The notes: generated by a model not told the origin, from the sequence alone. A stretch of DNA of 64,000 nt from Tritrichomonas musculus (GCA_039105265.1 JAPFFF010000003.1:1364001-1428000); one strand, 5' to 3'. Shown: positions 1-10,769, counted from the stretch's first letter. Numbers and translations: made by a program.

Positions 1-252
1 ATTTCCAGTAACCTTTTTTCTATCAATTGATCTCAAAGTTAAAGTAACTCGCTCAACTTGATTCTTTGAATTATCAATATTCCATTCATGATTTATGTTT
101 CGTAATGAATTTTCATCATTAACTAAAAAATCTTGTCTGATATGACGAGGTCTTTGAGTTAAATTTAACCTGAAAATATTTTGTGGATTTAGAGCACTAA
201 TTGTTGAATCTTTGAGTTCAATTGATACAACACGGAATAATATTTGCGACAT
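1..252 (-). CDS. N-terminal 84 codons of a C2-like domain protein, cut by the window edge
   Basis: An open frame starts at an ATG (250-252) and runs 84 codons without a stop to base 1, so the rest of the gene lies left of the window. The translation begins MSQILFRVVSIELKD and continues with alternating hydrophobic strands (around FRLNLTQRP, residues 27-35, and VERVTLTLRSIDR, residues 67-79). I read this as the start of a C2-like beta-sandwich, as found at the N-terminus of trichomonad coiled-coil proteins. That family assignment is from memory of sequence style, not a search. The codon use and absence of stops in an AT-rich region support a real gene. Function cannot be given from this fragment. 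Confidence 0.6.
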   Translation of the reverse strand, partial: MSQILFRVVSIELKDSTISALNPQNIFRLNLTQRPRHIRQDFLVNDENSLRNINHEWNIDNSKNQVERVTLTLRSIDRKKVTGN

Positions 253-1571
253 ATATCAAATTAAAATGATGTTATTTTGATATATTGAATAAATAAAATA
301 TTTAAATTTATATTGAAATTGAATAAATAAAATATTTTATAATTTATTTTAAGAAAATTCAAAAAGAAATAAAAAAGATGATCATTCAAAAGTTTTGAAT
401 AATTATTCAAAATATTCTGATTCTATAAACGGGACTTTTTTTTTTTTTTTTTTTATTTTGAATTGTATATGAAACATATTTTGCCCTTATATTTTTATAA
501 ATAAATAATCAGAAAATTTAGGAGATAATAAAAATGATTTTAAAAATTCAATTAAAAATTGAAATTTTCAATAATTCTCTCAAATTCATTTTATTTGATC
601 AAAAAGTCATCAATGAGACATAAATCGGAAATGTTGGCCAATCCCAACATAAATTGATATTTTTTTCATAGTGTATTTTTAAAGTGATTAAAAAGCATCT
701 TATGGTGTAAATTTTTCGATTGTTTTAAAATCTCATATCTTCTTGGACAAAAGATTGTGAAAATTGCCCATACTTTATTTCTATTTTAAGCAGCATGAAC
801 TAATATTAAAAATCAAATGTAAATAAAAAAAGATAAATTGTCTCAAATTCAATGAATGTTTTTTTTTTTTTTTACGATAAATAAAAAGGTGAATTTTTCA
901 ATTATTTGACCTATAATGGGTTTCATGAAATGATATAAATATGGCGAAATAATGCTATAAAAATTATTGAATTATAAATGAGATTTTATTTGATTTATAA
1001 TTAATGTTATGTCTAAAAATGAATCTTTAAAATATATGTCAAAAAAGTTGATTTGAAACAATTTTTCCACTTTTTAATCAAAGCTTTGCTTTTGTATCAG
1101 ATTCCTAAAGCTAAAACTTATAACATTGATGATTTACCATAAAAATTATAGCTACCAGAGAGAATTGATACACGACTTTGATGTATATTTAATCGAACAC
1201 TTGTCTGACTGAAGGTTTACTATTACAGATTCTAATGTCTGGATAATTTCTCAGGCTCCATTAAAATGGAAAAAGAATTAAAATTTTTATTGGTATATAT
1301 TGTAGATATTCCTTAATTCCAAGACTGATGGAGCAGCATAACAAAAATCAAGACAAATCGATTTCTCTTTTTGTTATATCAGAACTCGAAAACCACATAA
1401 ATTCTAATAATATAAGAGTCTGCTGGAAACTATATTTTGTTTTAAAAGAATCAATCATTTTCTTTGCTATATAGGCTGCCCCAAAAATTTTTACATATAT
1501 CTTTACATAAAAGTTTTTTATAGAGACCTTTCTTTTAATAATATATATCTTTGCTCTTTGAGTAATTTTCC
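253..1571. other. AT-rich intergenic DNA, no gene seen
   Basis: Stops are frequent in all frames. It contains homopolymer T tracts at about 441-463 and 860-873, and a short hairpin near 633-652 (ATGTTGG paired with CCAACAT). Nothing else could be assigned. Confidence 0.5.
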
Positions 1572-3480
1572 CTAAACTTGCATTGCTATAGAAGAAACTT
1601 CATATTGATCAATATTCATAACATTTGATAATTCGCAAATATACTCATAAATTAACAAAGCATTCTTATCAGAATATGTTGTTTTGTTAATAATGGCAAT
1701 ATTGTCAGATATGGCAGTTTTTTTTTTTTTTTTCAAAAGATTTTCATCTTCTTTGAATTCTAACACTTCATCTATTGAAATTATTGTCCAAATGTTTGGG
1801 GAACTTCCAAAAAGATTCTTTTCATTCAAACCATTTTTTAAAATAGACTTTTTTCTTGCCAAAAATTTTTTTAAATGATATGATTACAAGGTTCTCTGGT
1901 TTTATATAATGAGTTTTAACATTCAAGGAGACAATTTTTATAATGTTTAACTAGATGCAATTCAATATCATAATGTGTATGTTTTCTCAAATCTTTTACA
2001 TATTGGGTGAAATATGGGAAAACAGAATAGAATATCGTGTCATCAATTTTGTATTTCTGTTAGGTATTGAATAGCTTAAATAATAATGATATCTCTCTGA
2101 GTAATTGGTTGCTGTAAGAATAACATATTCGATCTTTGCATACAGAGGTGCACATTTTTGCTTTCTAGTTATCCTTTAATTTCCTTTTACTTCTATTTCG
2201 AATATTTTATTTAATAACTTGCTATGATTATTGACACCCGATTTCGGGTTTTTTGTTAATTCGTTCAAAAGTGACTTACATTTATCTCTATTGGCTTTGA
2301 ATGCTGTTTCAGAAATGTGAAAAAGCATATCAAATTAAAACAGCCAGTGAAGATTTGACTCCTCAATTTCTAATGAGATGAACAAAGCTGTGATAAATTT
2401 TTTGATTATATCTTTTTGAATGATGCCTACTGATCGGTCATATCCTTTGAAAATTATTTTTTTTTTTTACAGTTTCTTCAAACCTTTCATAAAACAAGTC
2501 TGCACTTTCTCTTGACCCAACAACTAATGCTAGCCAAATTCCATTCTTCTGAAGTATGTAAAACACGTCAGGAGATAATACTTAAGAGAATTATTGGAAT
2601 AGTTCATTTTGTTCCTTTTGAATTGAATTATGAACACTTCCATATCGTTGTTTTCTCGATATATATTCATTTGATGATCTGTTGAGTTGAGATTCGCTTT
2701 TGTATTTGATACTAAACAAAATTTTGATGGATCTGAATCCGAAGATTCGGTGGAATTCATTTTGGGAATGATTTTTGTTTCATCCATTTAAAATATTAAT
2801 TTGGTATTTCGATTTATGAGAATCCAGTTATTATTGAAAGGTTGAGAATTACTGAGGTGTTACGAAAAGAATTTGCAGCTGAGAAACAAAGTGATATATC
2901 ATTGCAGAGCACGTTTACCTAGCATCATCAAGATGAAAGACTAATTTTGGGCAAAATATTTGAGCTAATTAAATTGTAGCTTTTGTAATTCTTATTTATT
3001 TTAATTTTTAATGTTACTTTTAGGCAATAACTGCAGGAATGAAATTTGAAAAATCTACTGCTTTAATAATATAATCAATAAAATATTTAGATGCATTTTG
3101 CTACAATATGAACCAGCACCGCCTTCAGAAACCAGGATACAATATTGAGAAGTTCAAAGTAATCATATCAAAAGTACTGCTTTTAAATTTTGCCCTACAG
3201 AAAGATGTTCTCTCAATTTGAGTCTTTATATAGAGTTCGTCTTTTAAACAATATTGTAAAAAAAATATATTCTTATTAAAAATTAATCGTTTTAAATATT
3301 CAAAAATATGGATATACATTTTATCAATGAAAATATTACCTCCCACCATTCTTTTGGAATATAATCCAAACTCAAATGAACAGGCTGTGCATTTAAAATC
3401 CTCCTTTTTTGACATCAAAAATGTCAAAACCTGTCCAATTTTTGGATAAAAAGACAGATATGAAATGTGCAAACTGAGCT
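1572..3480 (-). pseudogene. Decayed transposase-like gene, possibly MULE
   Basis: Several short open stretches line up in the same direction on the minus strand. From upstream to downstream: 3125-3472 contains a Cys-x2-Cys segment (DFKCTACSFEF) that could be part of a zinc-binding N-terminus; 2530-2787 is a Ser/Asn-rich stretch; about 2440-2525 reads ALVVGSRESADLFYERFEE; about 2180-2400 includes FKANRDKCKSLLNEL; and 1572-1862 includes SPNIWTIISIDEVLEF. The frames are separated by stops and by runs of A/T, for example a T tract near 1718-1732. The order (zinc-like N-terminus, then a mixed alpha/beta core) is compatible with a Mutator-type transposase, but no catalytic DDE set could be recognised. 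It might also be a decayed host gene. Confidence 0.4.
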
Positions 3481-3754
3481 ATTGAATCATTATTTTTTGA
3501 TTAAAAAAATAAAGTATTAAAAAGATCATTTTTAAAACAAAACTTCCAGAACTCCTCAGTTTAATAAAAAGGTTGATGCTCATTTTGCTTGTCATCAAAT
3601 CTCATTTTTGATGTCGGGACCTGTTTATTAATATCTCAAAGTATATCTCTTATTTTTTATATTATAAATATATTAATGCTTTAAGATAATAATATATATT
3701 TAAAATAATATTATATTGAATAAAACTGCTCTATAAATGTAGAATACTAGCATT

Positions 3755-4528
3755 TAGATTTGTTATTTTGAGAATCGATATCAAAAACGTCACTTTTTTA
3801 CATCTGATACTCGATTATCAGTTTAAAAATCTGATATCGAGATTATCATTTATCAAGGTATCAGATATGAAATGTGAAATAAAAATAATTGTAAACTTGA
3901 TATCAATTACCGAGATCTCGAGATCTCAAGCTGATTTATCTTTTTTTATAATTGGTATTTGTGATTTTAAAATATTTAGAAATAAATAATAGAATGTATT
4001 GATGTTTATTTTAAGATTAAAATCAAAAAATACATTCTTTTTTTCTGGAATATTTGTGATTAAATTACGATCATGTAGCAAGAGAGATTGTGTCTCAACT
4101 TTTTGAGAGAACTAATAGAAAAAAATAAGAAGAAAATGTAGAATAATATTTACTGAGACCATTCATGTTAAAAAAAATGCATCTTTTTATGTTACAAAAT
4201 TTTTACCGATCCTTCCTTTTGATGTAAGTCTCGGTAAAAATTATGTAAAAATATAAAAAGATGCATCAATTTTTTTATTTACATGAATAATCTCAAAATA
4301 TTATTCACCATTTTTCTCCTATTTTTCTTTCAATTTATTCTCTCTTGCTACAGATTAAATTACGATCATATATTTATCAAAAAGTTTAATTGAAAATTCT
4401 GATATCAAAAGCGGTAAAAAAAAATTCTCGTTCTCTGAAATTGATCTCGAGAATCTGTGTATATTTATTTATCGATATCAAAAAGTCAATCAATTATCGA
4501 TCTCGAGAATCGGAGAATAACAAGCCTA
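3755..4528. mobile_element. hAT-like MITE, family 1, copy 1 (interrupted by a fold-back element)
   Basis: The left end is TAGATTTGTTATTTTGAG and the right end, read inward, begins TAGGCTTGTTATTCTCCG, so the termini are inverted repeats of about 13 bases. Two further copies lie at 12776-13253 and 43113-43543. Removing the 278-base insertion and its 17-base target duplication leaves about 479 bases, matching the 478 bases of copy 2. The flanking octamers (CTAGCATT, TTCTTATT) no longer match, so this looks like an older copy. The interior is rich in ATCGAT and GATATC palindromes. A 73-codon open frame at 3768-3989 recurs in copy 2 but is not kept in copy 3, and I regard it as fortuitous. Confidence 0.8.
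4075..4352. mobile_element. Fold-back hairpin element FB1 with 17-bp target duplication
   Basis: A 278-base segment sits inside the family-1 MITE. Its ends are inverted repeats (GTAGCAAGAGAGA at the left, TCTCTCTTGCTACA at the right). The 17-mer GATTAAATTACGATCAT lies directly before (4058-4074) and after (4353-4369) the segment and occurs once at the matching place in MITE copy 2, so this is a true insertion. The two halves fold on each other: ATGCATCTTTTTAT near 4178 pairs with ATAAAAAGATGCAT near 4254, and the tip carries TTTTTACCGA and TCGGTAAAAA. There is no coding capacity. Related to the element at 41870-42180. Confidence 0.8.
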
Positions 4529-4647
4529 TTCTTATTCTAAACTATATTGAATTTCAATATTGAATTCATTCTGAAATCTATACAATTCTATTTTTGTGTT
4601 ACTATTTGTCCGCTCAATTCAAAAGAAAATTTTTATAAACGGAAATT

Positions 4648-6816
4648 ATGATACATTCGCAGATTAAAGGATTGATCGATGATTTATCATCTTCAATTTT
4701 ACAGACAGACGATACAAATTCAATAGAAAGAGCAAGAGCTTTTGGATATTTTTTATTAGAAGCCCCACATAAAAAAAATTCTCCACATGATTTTAAATTT
4801 TGGGTTTCTCGCTGGAAAAAGTCAATTAATCCAAATAAAATCGACGATATTGAAAGTTTAAAATATTTACTTCCTACAGAAAAATTGCCAATTTATTCAC
4901 TACTTGATGCTTTAAAGAGAACAAAATTTAACAAAGAAGATCAGATCAAAAAAGAAGAATCACCATTTCAAACAGTTATCCCTTTTGCGCCTACCTTATC
5001 CGAAGAACAATTAATTCCTGAAATTTTAAAATTATTGAAAGGTGAAGAAAGTAATTCGATCAAAATAAACGGATTGTCGCTAGAAACCGAAAAAGATATT
5101 GCTTCTCAAGATGCAATATTAATTAAGAAAATATTTCGAATAATTTTATGCTTAAATACAATTAGAGAAAGTGAAAATTTATTTATTGGAAAAATTGGCG
5201 AATCAATGAAAACAATTTTAGATTTGGAGTATTCAAATTTTATTGAAAAAATATCATCAATTGATGAATTAAAATCAACTTTTATTTCAATACTTTCGGT
5301 ACTTTCTAGCCAATTAAATAGTAAAATTTATGCAGCAACAATAATTTGTGAAGTTTTAAAAGCCGCTCCAACTCCTTCTATTATCAATACAGTTCTATAT
5401 ACACAAAATTATGGTTTACAATCAGTTAATATTCTTGGATCAAAAATGGTTGATGCTGGAATTTCAGCTCTTCTTGTTTTTATTCGTAACTGGACAGTTT
5501 TTGGCGTTCTTGATGACGAATATTTAGAATTTTTTATAGCAAAGAACAAAGGTAAAATCGAAAGTGGTAAGTGGTGGCAAGAAAAATATTTTCTCGTCAA
5601 TTCATTGCTTCCTGACTTTTTGAAAGATAATAATGTTGTTAAAAAGATATTGTCAAGTGGCAGAGCACACAATTTCCTTCGTAAATACAGCAATTCCTGC
5701 TCAAATTACGTCTCAAACTTTGGTTCAACAGCACCATTTGCTGTTAATTTTGATCAACCGAAACAGAAAAGAGCGAATCCAGATATGGTTTGGACAGGCC
5801 CACCTTTTGAACTTTCAATGGTTGATCATTATGCGAGAGATTCAATGGAATCTTTGATGACTATGATGATGAAAGTTGTTTGGATATCAGGACATTTGAA
5901 AGTTGTAAAGGATTTCCTTCTTTTTGGTCGTGGCGATTTTGCTGACGTTTTATACAAGAATTTCAATGAAACTATTGATGGTGATGCACCTTCTTTATTA
6001 CTTCATGCTATACAATCAATAACAGAGTCAAAAAACTATACAAATCCTATTACTAATGAAGTTTTAACGGATCGAATCGATATGGCCAAAAAATGGTCAA
6101 TTCAACCGACACCGCAAGAGGCCTTAATTATATATTTAGTAAATCCTCCAATTGACTCTTTCCTTGGACAATCTGTTCTTCGCCAATACGATTTAGTAGG
6201 ACATTTGATATGGAAATTGAAGTGTTGTGAATGCCAACTTGGTTCTGATTGGCACAACGCAAGGCAGCTTCAAATGATGGAAATCGTTGGATTTAAATCT
6301 CGTATATTTTGCTTATTAAGACATTTAATGCTTTATACAATAAGAACGATATTAGATTACATTTTAACTGATGTTATACTTGTTTGTTGGAAAGAATTAG
6401 ATGATAAAATGAAGAACGTCACTGATTATGATGATTTATTTGAAATTCACACAAATTATATGAATAAATTGCTGAAAGGATCATTTCAAACAAATGAATT
6501 TGAAGCAATTAATAAATCTTTGAATCTTATGTGCCAAACAATAAACGAATTTACTGATATCGAACAGGAATTCGAAGGAATTTATTTCTCATTTTTAAAT
6601 AATTTGAAGAAAAATAAAGAAATGAGAAAAGAAAATCCTTTATTTCTGAAAACCAAAAAGGAAACACATGAAATAAATAAATCAATTAATCGCCTGTATG
6701 GCCAATTCAATAAGCAAATCGCTGACTTCTATCTTTTATCTTATGATAACATGGAGTCTCTTGAAATGCATCAGCTGGAGGTTCGTTTAAGATCATGCGT
6801 TGCAAATATACAGTAA
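4648..6816 (+). CDS. Gamma-tubulin complex component, GCP3-like
   Basis: A 722-residue protein of the Spc97/Spc98 (GCP) family, which assembles with gamma-tubulin into the rings and small complexes that nucleate microtubules at basal bodies and spindle poles. Recognisable family blocks run in order: SEEQLIPEILKLLKG (about residues 118-132), corresponding to the Grip1 start; WWQEKYFLVNSLLPDFL followed by ILSSGRAHNFLRKYS (about 310-350), matching the GCP3 pattern GKSINFL; HLKVVKDFLLFGRGDF (about 418-433), equivalent to the conserved YLLLGQGDF; and a Grip2-like helical C-terminal half with RQYDLVGHLIWKLKCCE and the ending EMHQLEVRLRS. The helix just before the C-terminus fits GCP3 better than GCP2. 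Start is the first ATG of the frame, about 120 bases right of MITE copy 1. No intron visible. Confidence 0.85.
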   Translation: MIHSQIKGLIDDLSSSILQTDDTNSIERARAFGYFLLEAPHKKNSPHDFKFWVSRWKKSINPNKIDDIESLKYLLPTEKLPIYSLLDALKRTKFNKEDQIKKEESPFQTVIPFAPTLSEEQLIPEILKLLKGEESNSIKINGLSLETEKDIASQDAILIKKIFRIILCLNTIRESENLFIGKIGESMKTILDLEYSNFIEKISSIDELKSTFISILSVLSSQLNSKIYAATIICEVLKAAPTPSIINTVLYTQNYGLQSVNILGSKMVDAGISALLVFIRNWTVFGVLDDEYLEFFIAKNKGKIESGKWWQEKYFLVNSLLPDFLKDNNVVKKILSSGRAHNFLRKYSNSCSNYVSNFGSTAPFAVNFDQPKQKRANPDMVWTGPPFELSMVDHYARDSMESLMTMMMKVVWISGHLKVVKDFLLFGRGDFADVLYKNFNETIDGDAPSLLLHAIQSITESKNYTNPITNEVLTDRIDMAKKWSIQPTPQEALIIYLVNPPIDSFLGQSVLRQYDLVGHLIWKLKCCECQLGSDWHNARQLQMMEIVGFKSRIFCLLRHLMLYTIRTILDYILTDVILVCWKELDDKMKNVTDYDDLFEIHTNYMNKLLKGSFQTNEFEAINKSLNLMCQTINEFTDIEQEFEGIYFSFLNNLKKNKEMRKENPLFLKTKKETHEINKSINRLYGQFNKQIADFYLLSYDNMESLEMHQLEVRLRSCVANIQ

Positions 6817-7260
6817 AATTATAAATTGTTTTTTAAAGAATTGTTTGGAAATTTCCAAAATTAAATAATTATTTTTATTTCTTTTATTTAAAGAGGTTCA
6901 CTAATGCTGAAAAAGGTATGACATTCATTTTCCTGTTTTAGGTACAGGATTAATTGCTTCTTGATTCAAGAATCTTGAATGATTTCAATGAAAAAGTTAT
7001 AAAAAAACGAATTAGTTGTATGAAAAAATTGATAAACGTTATAAATTTTAGTTAAACGAATCATTCATTCTATTTCTAAATCACTAACCTGCGATACGAA
7101 AACTTGTCTTCCATATTACTAGATTCTTTTGTGATTTAAGCGTACTAAGAAATTCATATAATTGGAGTTTATCTTATACAAATTTGATTAAATTTCGAAT
7201 AGGCCAATATAAAGGCATCTAGCATAACAGAATATCTATAAATACAGTAATATAAAATCC
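6817..7260. other. Intergenic, no feature seen
   Basis: About 440 AT-rich bases between the GCP gene and the 7-TM gene. No open frame, repeat or RNA gene could be recognised. Confidence 0.4.
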
Positions 7261-7265
7261 TCACA
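7261..7265 (+). promoter_or_regulatory. Possible Inr element of the 7-TM gene
   Basis: TCACA fits the trichomonad initiator consensus TCA-Py-(T/A) and lies 18 bases before the ATG at 7283, in the distance range known for Trichomonas transcription starts. The motif is short, so chance occurrence is possible. Confidence 0.3.
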
Positions 7266-7282
7266 TAAAAGGATACCATTTT

Positions 7283-8575
7283 ATGGTAGAAGCATTATTG
7301 AAACTTTTTGAAAGATTACTGTTTTCAATTTTCAAAATGATGGATTTTTTGATGTTTATGCTCTTAGGCTTCCGAAAAAACGCTCACGTTTATTTATATG
7401 CAAAACAATCCAGTCTTCAAAGTTTTGGCTTTGACAATAATGGGAAATACTCTTTTAACTTTACAATACCAGAATCCTTTGATGATCATTTTAAACTTTT
7501 ACTTTTGGATATCACAACCTATTGGCAACAAGATAGAAGCTTTTTTGGGTCCTTTGATCTATGCTCTAACAAGTCAATATTAAAACAAGGCATTACTATT
7601 AATCGATCAATTCACTCTTTTTCAGGTATAGTAAAATATAAGACGATTTTGTACCCTTTTATTTTACGATGCGATTCTGAAGATTCTACCGATGATAAAA
7701 TTAATTTATTAATTCATTATCAAAACCCATCAACTTTTCTTGATTTAAGAATCTATCCTGAAATTAAAGCTCAACTGGCGATTTCAATCTTATTTATTGC
7801 TTTTTTTATTGCTCACTTAATCAATTGGTTCCTTCATTCTTCTTTTCATATATATTTACACCAAATCTTAACATGCTCAATAATATCTTTTTTAATTTCA
7901 CATATTTTACGGTATTGCGAGCTAATTTCGCTTAATAAATCTGACAATTCACATCATTTAACACAGTTTCATTTAATTTTTGTTTGGATCTCATATTTTC
8001 TAATAACGCTATTTTTACTTTTGATGTCACATGGATTAAATATTGTTACAGATGTAGTTCCATTATCTAGATTTATCATCTACTTAATTGTTTCAATTTG
8101 GCTTACCTTCTTTCCTATTCTATATATATTTTATGACTTAGGCCCAAATCAAAAATTTATACTAATTTTGATTACTATTGGCCTAATTATATTCGTTACA
8201 TTAATGTTTATTAATGTACGCTCTTCTAACTCACAGATCATCAAAATATTAATTAAAGCACCTTTATCGATATCAAATGATTTAGCATACTTGATACATG
8301 GTATTTATAAATGGTTTATTTTTGATGTTCTTATCATTTGCTTTATGATAACAGTTTTTATAATTGTTTATATTGCCTGCCCTATATGGAATACTTGGGC
8401 CTTAGAATTAGTTATTAGTTTAATTGAATTATTCTCGCTCTCGTTATTATCTTACCGTTTCAGATTAAGAGCAAAAAGAATTAATTACAGAACTGTAAAT
8501 GGCGAAATTCCTTTGTCAAACGTTGAAACAAACTGTTCTGTCGAACAGCCACTTTTAAAAGTTCCAATTGAATAA
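7283..8575 (+). CDS. Seven-transmembrane protein with luminal N-terminal domain, GOST-like architecture
   Basis: A 430-residue membrane protein. A hydrophobic N-terminal segment (residues 11-29, LLFSIFKMMDFLMFMLLGF) can act as signal sequence or anchor. It is followed by about 130 soluble residues with two Cys near 92 and 129. Then come seven hydrophobic helices, roughly at 163-183, 190-212, 228-252, 262-284, 290-310, 340-364 and 370-392, and a short polar tail. One soluble domain plus seven helices is the layout of GOST/lung-7TM proteins (GPR107, TMEM87, TMEM145 kin), which act in Golgi and endosomal trafficking. I see the layout, not a diagnostic motif, so another 7-TM family is possible. 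Start ATG is preceded by a possible Inr. Confidence 0.6.
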   Translation: MVEALLKLFERLLFSIFKMMDFLMFMLLGFRKNAHVYLYAKQSSLQSFGFDNNGKYSFNFTIPESFDDHFKLLLLDITTYWQQDRSFFGSFDLCSNKSILKQGITINRSIHSFSGIVKYKTILYPFILRCDSEDSTDDKINLLIHYQNPSTFLDLRIYPEIKAQLAISILFIAFFIAHLINWFLHSSFHIYLHQILTCSIISFLISHILRYCELISLNKSDNSHHLTQFHLIFVWISYFLITLFLLLMSHGLNIVTDVVPLSRFIIYLIVSIWLTFFPILYIFYDLGPNQKFILILITIGLIIFVTLMFINVRSSNSQIIKILIKAPLSISNDLAYLIHGIYKWFIFDVLIICFMITVFIIVYIACPIWNTWALELVISLIELFSLSLLSYRFRLRAKRINYRTVNGEIPLSNVETNCSVEQPLLKVPIE

Positions 8576-8899
8576 TTATTATGTTCGTTATGCATTAGCT
8601 AAATTTGTTTGTTCAAATTTGTTAATAAATATCGAAAGACTAGAATAGTTTTTGTTTGATAATGTGAATAAAAAAGCTTTATCTATAAATAACTTTTTTT
8701 CATAAGATTACATTTTCTCAGAGCTGAGCAAAGTTTTGGTGATCAATGCATCATTTCTAATAATCATAGTAGTTGACAATATATGCTAATTTGCTTTTTT
8801 TAGATAATAGTTAAATAAGTTTAATTATCTAAAAGATTTCTTTTGTATTTGTATTTGATCGTATAAGAACTTTTTACATACATAAATAGTCAAATAAAT
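8576..8899. other. Intergenic, no feature seen
   Basis: About 320 AT-rich bases between the 7-TM and bromodomain genes. Nothing assignable. Confidence 0.4.
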
Positions 8900-9409
8900 A
8901 TGAAATGCATGTCTCCTCAAAACGTGGAGAGATGCTTAGAAATTATTGACAAACTCTGTAAATACAAAACATCTTCAATTTATATGATGCCGATTGAACC
9001 AGAATTCGATAATTGCCCTAATTACTTTGAAATTATTCCTCATCCAATGGATTTTTCTACCGTCAGATCCAAACTGACGTCAAACTGTTATAGAACAATA
9101 GATGAATTTAAGGAAGATGTTAATTTAATATTTGAAAATTCAAAAACGTATAATTCCAAGGATTCTCTTTTTGGCCTCACCGCTCAATTCCTTCAAAACA
9201 AATTTCAAGAAATGGTGCAATTTTTTTCCGAAGATGACTGGCAAAAAAAATTTGATTATTTGCAACAGAAAATAAAAGATTTGATATTAAATGCTCCATC
9301 AGATTTGCCAAAGCCATACTTTAATACATCTGAAATTGAAGTTAAACGCTCTCAATTATCTAAAATAAAATGTTCAACGCCTTTTGATTATTTCCAAAAA
9401 AAAACTTAA
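8900..9409 (+). CDS. Small stand-alone bromodomain protein
   Basis: A 169-residue protein that is almost entirely one bromodomain, the four-helix module that reads acetyl-lysine on histones and other proteins. Visible landmarks are the ZA loop with PEFDNCPNYFEIIPHPMDF (residues 34-52; the PMDF-x-T/S-V pattern is typical), the helix KEDVNLIFENSKTYN (71-85), and Asn85 in the YN pair, the residue that normally hydrogen-bonds acetyl-lysine. About 50 extra residues after the domain are charged and end in a Lys-rich tail. No second domain (kinase, ET, acetyltransferase) is attached, so it probably works as a subunit of a larger chromatin complex. The pocket looks intact. The start is the first ATG and a second Met follows at residue 4. 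Confidence 0.88.
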   Translation: MKCMSPQNVERCLEIIDKLCKYKTSSIYMMPIEPEFDNCPNYFEIIPHPMDFSTVRSKLTSNCYRTIDEFKEDVNLIFENSKTYNSKDSLFGLTAQFLQNKFQEMVQFFSEDDWQKKFDYLQQKIKDLILNAPSDLPKPYFNTSEIEVKRSQLSKIKCSTPFDYFQKKT

Positions 9410-10044
9410 CCTTTTTCAATATTTAGTCCTCAAAGTCAAGCCAAAGAGCCATTAATGTGAACAGTATACACTGAACACAATTAATTCTTAATGTAATTAC
9501 GCAAGAGACAATATACTTATTTTATAATCTTTATATTAATTTCAAGCACAAGAGAATTATTATTTTATCAAATACTGAAGTTTTTTTGGCAATATAATCG
9601 AAGTAAGAACAGTACGATTAGATATTTGGACATATCAATTATTTCATGTTATTTCTGACATTTCTATTATTTGCATAAAATTATAGAATGCTATTTTTCA
9701 TTTTAAAAATAGAGTTTTATTATATATAAAATCAAGAACGTAGAGTTGATCATTCCAAAAAGATCTTTCCCCATTTTTAAATCATATATATGCAGATTTC
9801 CCAGAAGGGGAATATTAACTTTTTTTAATGAATAAAATTCATAATCATCATTAATTGCATTTGAATTTTGTGATAATCATATTCGAATAATTATCTAATA
9901 AGTAATACTTCAAAAGTATTCTCACCTAAGTGTTCATTATTTTTAATTTTTTTTTTTAAATCTTATTTTTATTTTACAAGATACGAGATATAATAATTTT
10001 AACAAAATTATGAATTGTGAAATAAAAAATAGAAATTTTTCTTT
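9410..10044. other. Intergenic, no feature seen
   Basis: About 635 AT-rich bases between the bromodomain and PLAC8-like genes. A T tract lies near 9949-9957. No gene or repeat recognised. Confidence 0.4.
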
Positions 10045-10332
10045 ATGCAAGCTTATAAAACACCTCTTTGCGGATGCTGTGGTGATTTAAGTATTTGCAT
10101 TTATGGATTTTTTTGTCCATGCTGCCTTAATGCAGCTAATTTAGCTGCTTTACGTTCGGAAAGCTGTGGTTTTTGCCATTGCTGCTTTCCGTTTTCACCA
10201 TTCTGGATTCGCCAAATGGTTAAATCACAAAACAACATTAAAGAAGATAGATGCGATGATTGCTTGATTTTCTTATGCTGCTGTTATTGTGCAATTTGCC
10301 AAGATGCTAGGGAATTAAAATCATTAATTTAA
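10045..10332 (+). CDS. PLAC8-type cysteine-rich protein
   Basis: A 95-residue protein with 19 cysteines. The N-terminal block has FFCPCC (residues 22-27), the family's CPC signature following GDLSICIYG. The C-terminal block reads CCCYCAICQDAREL (78-91), matching the conserved C-x2-CQ-x-REL end of PLAC8 domains. PLAC8 proteins are small, often membrane-associated, and in plants and fungi act in metal resistance or organ-size control; the role in protists is not established. Length is typical for a minimal PLAC8 protein. The hydrophobic stretch around ICIYGFFCPCC could sit in a membrane. The start ATG is the only upstream Met in frame. It converges on the kelch gene. Confidence 0.85.
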   Translation: MQAYKTPLCGCCGDLSICIYGFFCPCCLNAANLAALRSESCGFCHCCFPFSPFWIRQMVKSQNNIKEDRCDDCLIFLCCCYCAICQDARELKSLI

Positions 10333-10769
10333 TTTTACCATTAGTGCTCTATTTATGAAGAAACAATTACGAAAAATTATTTGTTTGTATAAATATTTCT
10401 ATCAATATGTATTTAACTTTTGCATCATATATTTTTTTTTACTGCCTTCACATTTATTTAATGATATTCACCCAGGATTAAACAAATTGGAAAAGAAATA
10501 ATAATCTTTTTATCAGATTATTCTACTTTCTATTTTGGTCAATGATTGATAATTATATTTTAATTTTTCTGATCTAACCATTTTATCAACCAATTAAAAC
10601 ATCACTAGAAGAGTCAAAAAAAGTGAAAGTTTTTTGATTTGGTTTTGATAAAATAATTGGTATCATATACAATTAGAAACATTTGATAAAAGCTCAAATG
10701 GAACCAATATATAATTTTTCTTTTATATATATAAATCAAGAAATATCGCAAGAAATAATAAAAAGTATA
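10333..10769. other. Intergenic between convergent genes
   Basis: About 440 AT-rich bases separating the 3' ends of the PLAC8-like (+) and kelch (-) genes. Shared 3' sequence for both transcripts is likely here. No repeat or RNA gene seen. Confidence 0.4.

Noticed and set aside
1684-1878. 64-codon plus-strand frame containing a poly-Phe run
   Set aside because: It is the antisense shadow of the decayed minus-strand frame and the Phe run is a homopolymer T tract.
3768-3989. 73-codon frame repeated in two MITE copies
   Set aside because: Lies wholly in the MITE, is not maintained in copy 3, and has no domain; conserved only because the element is repeated.
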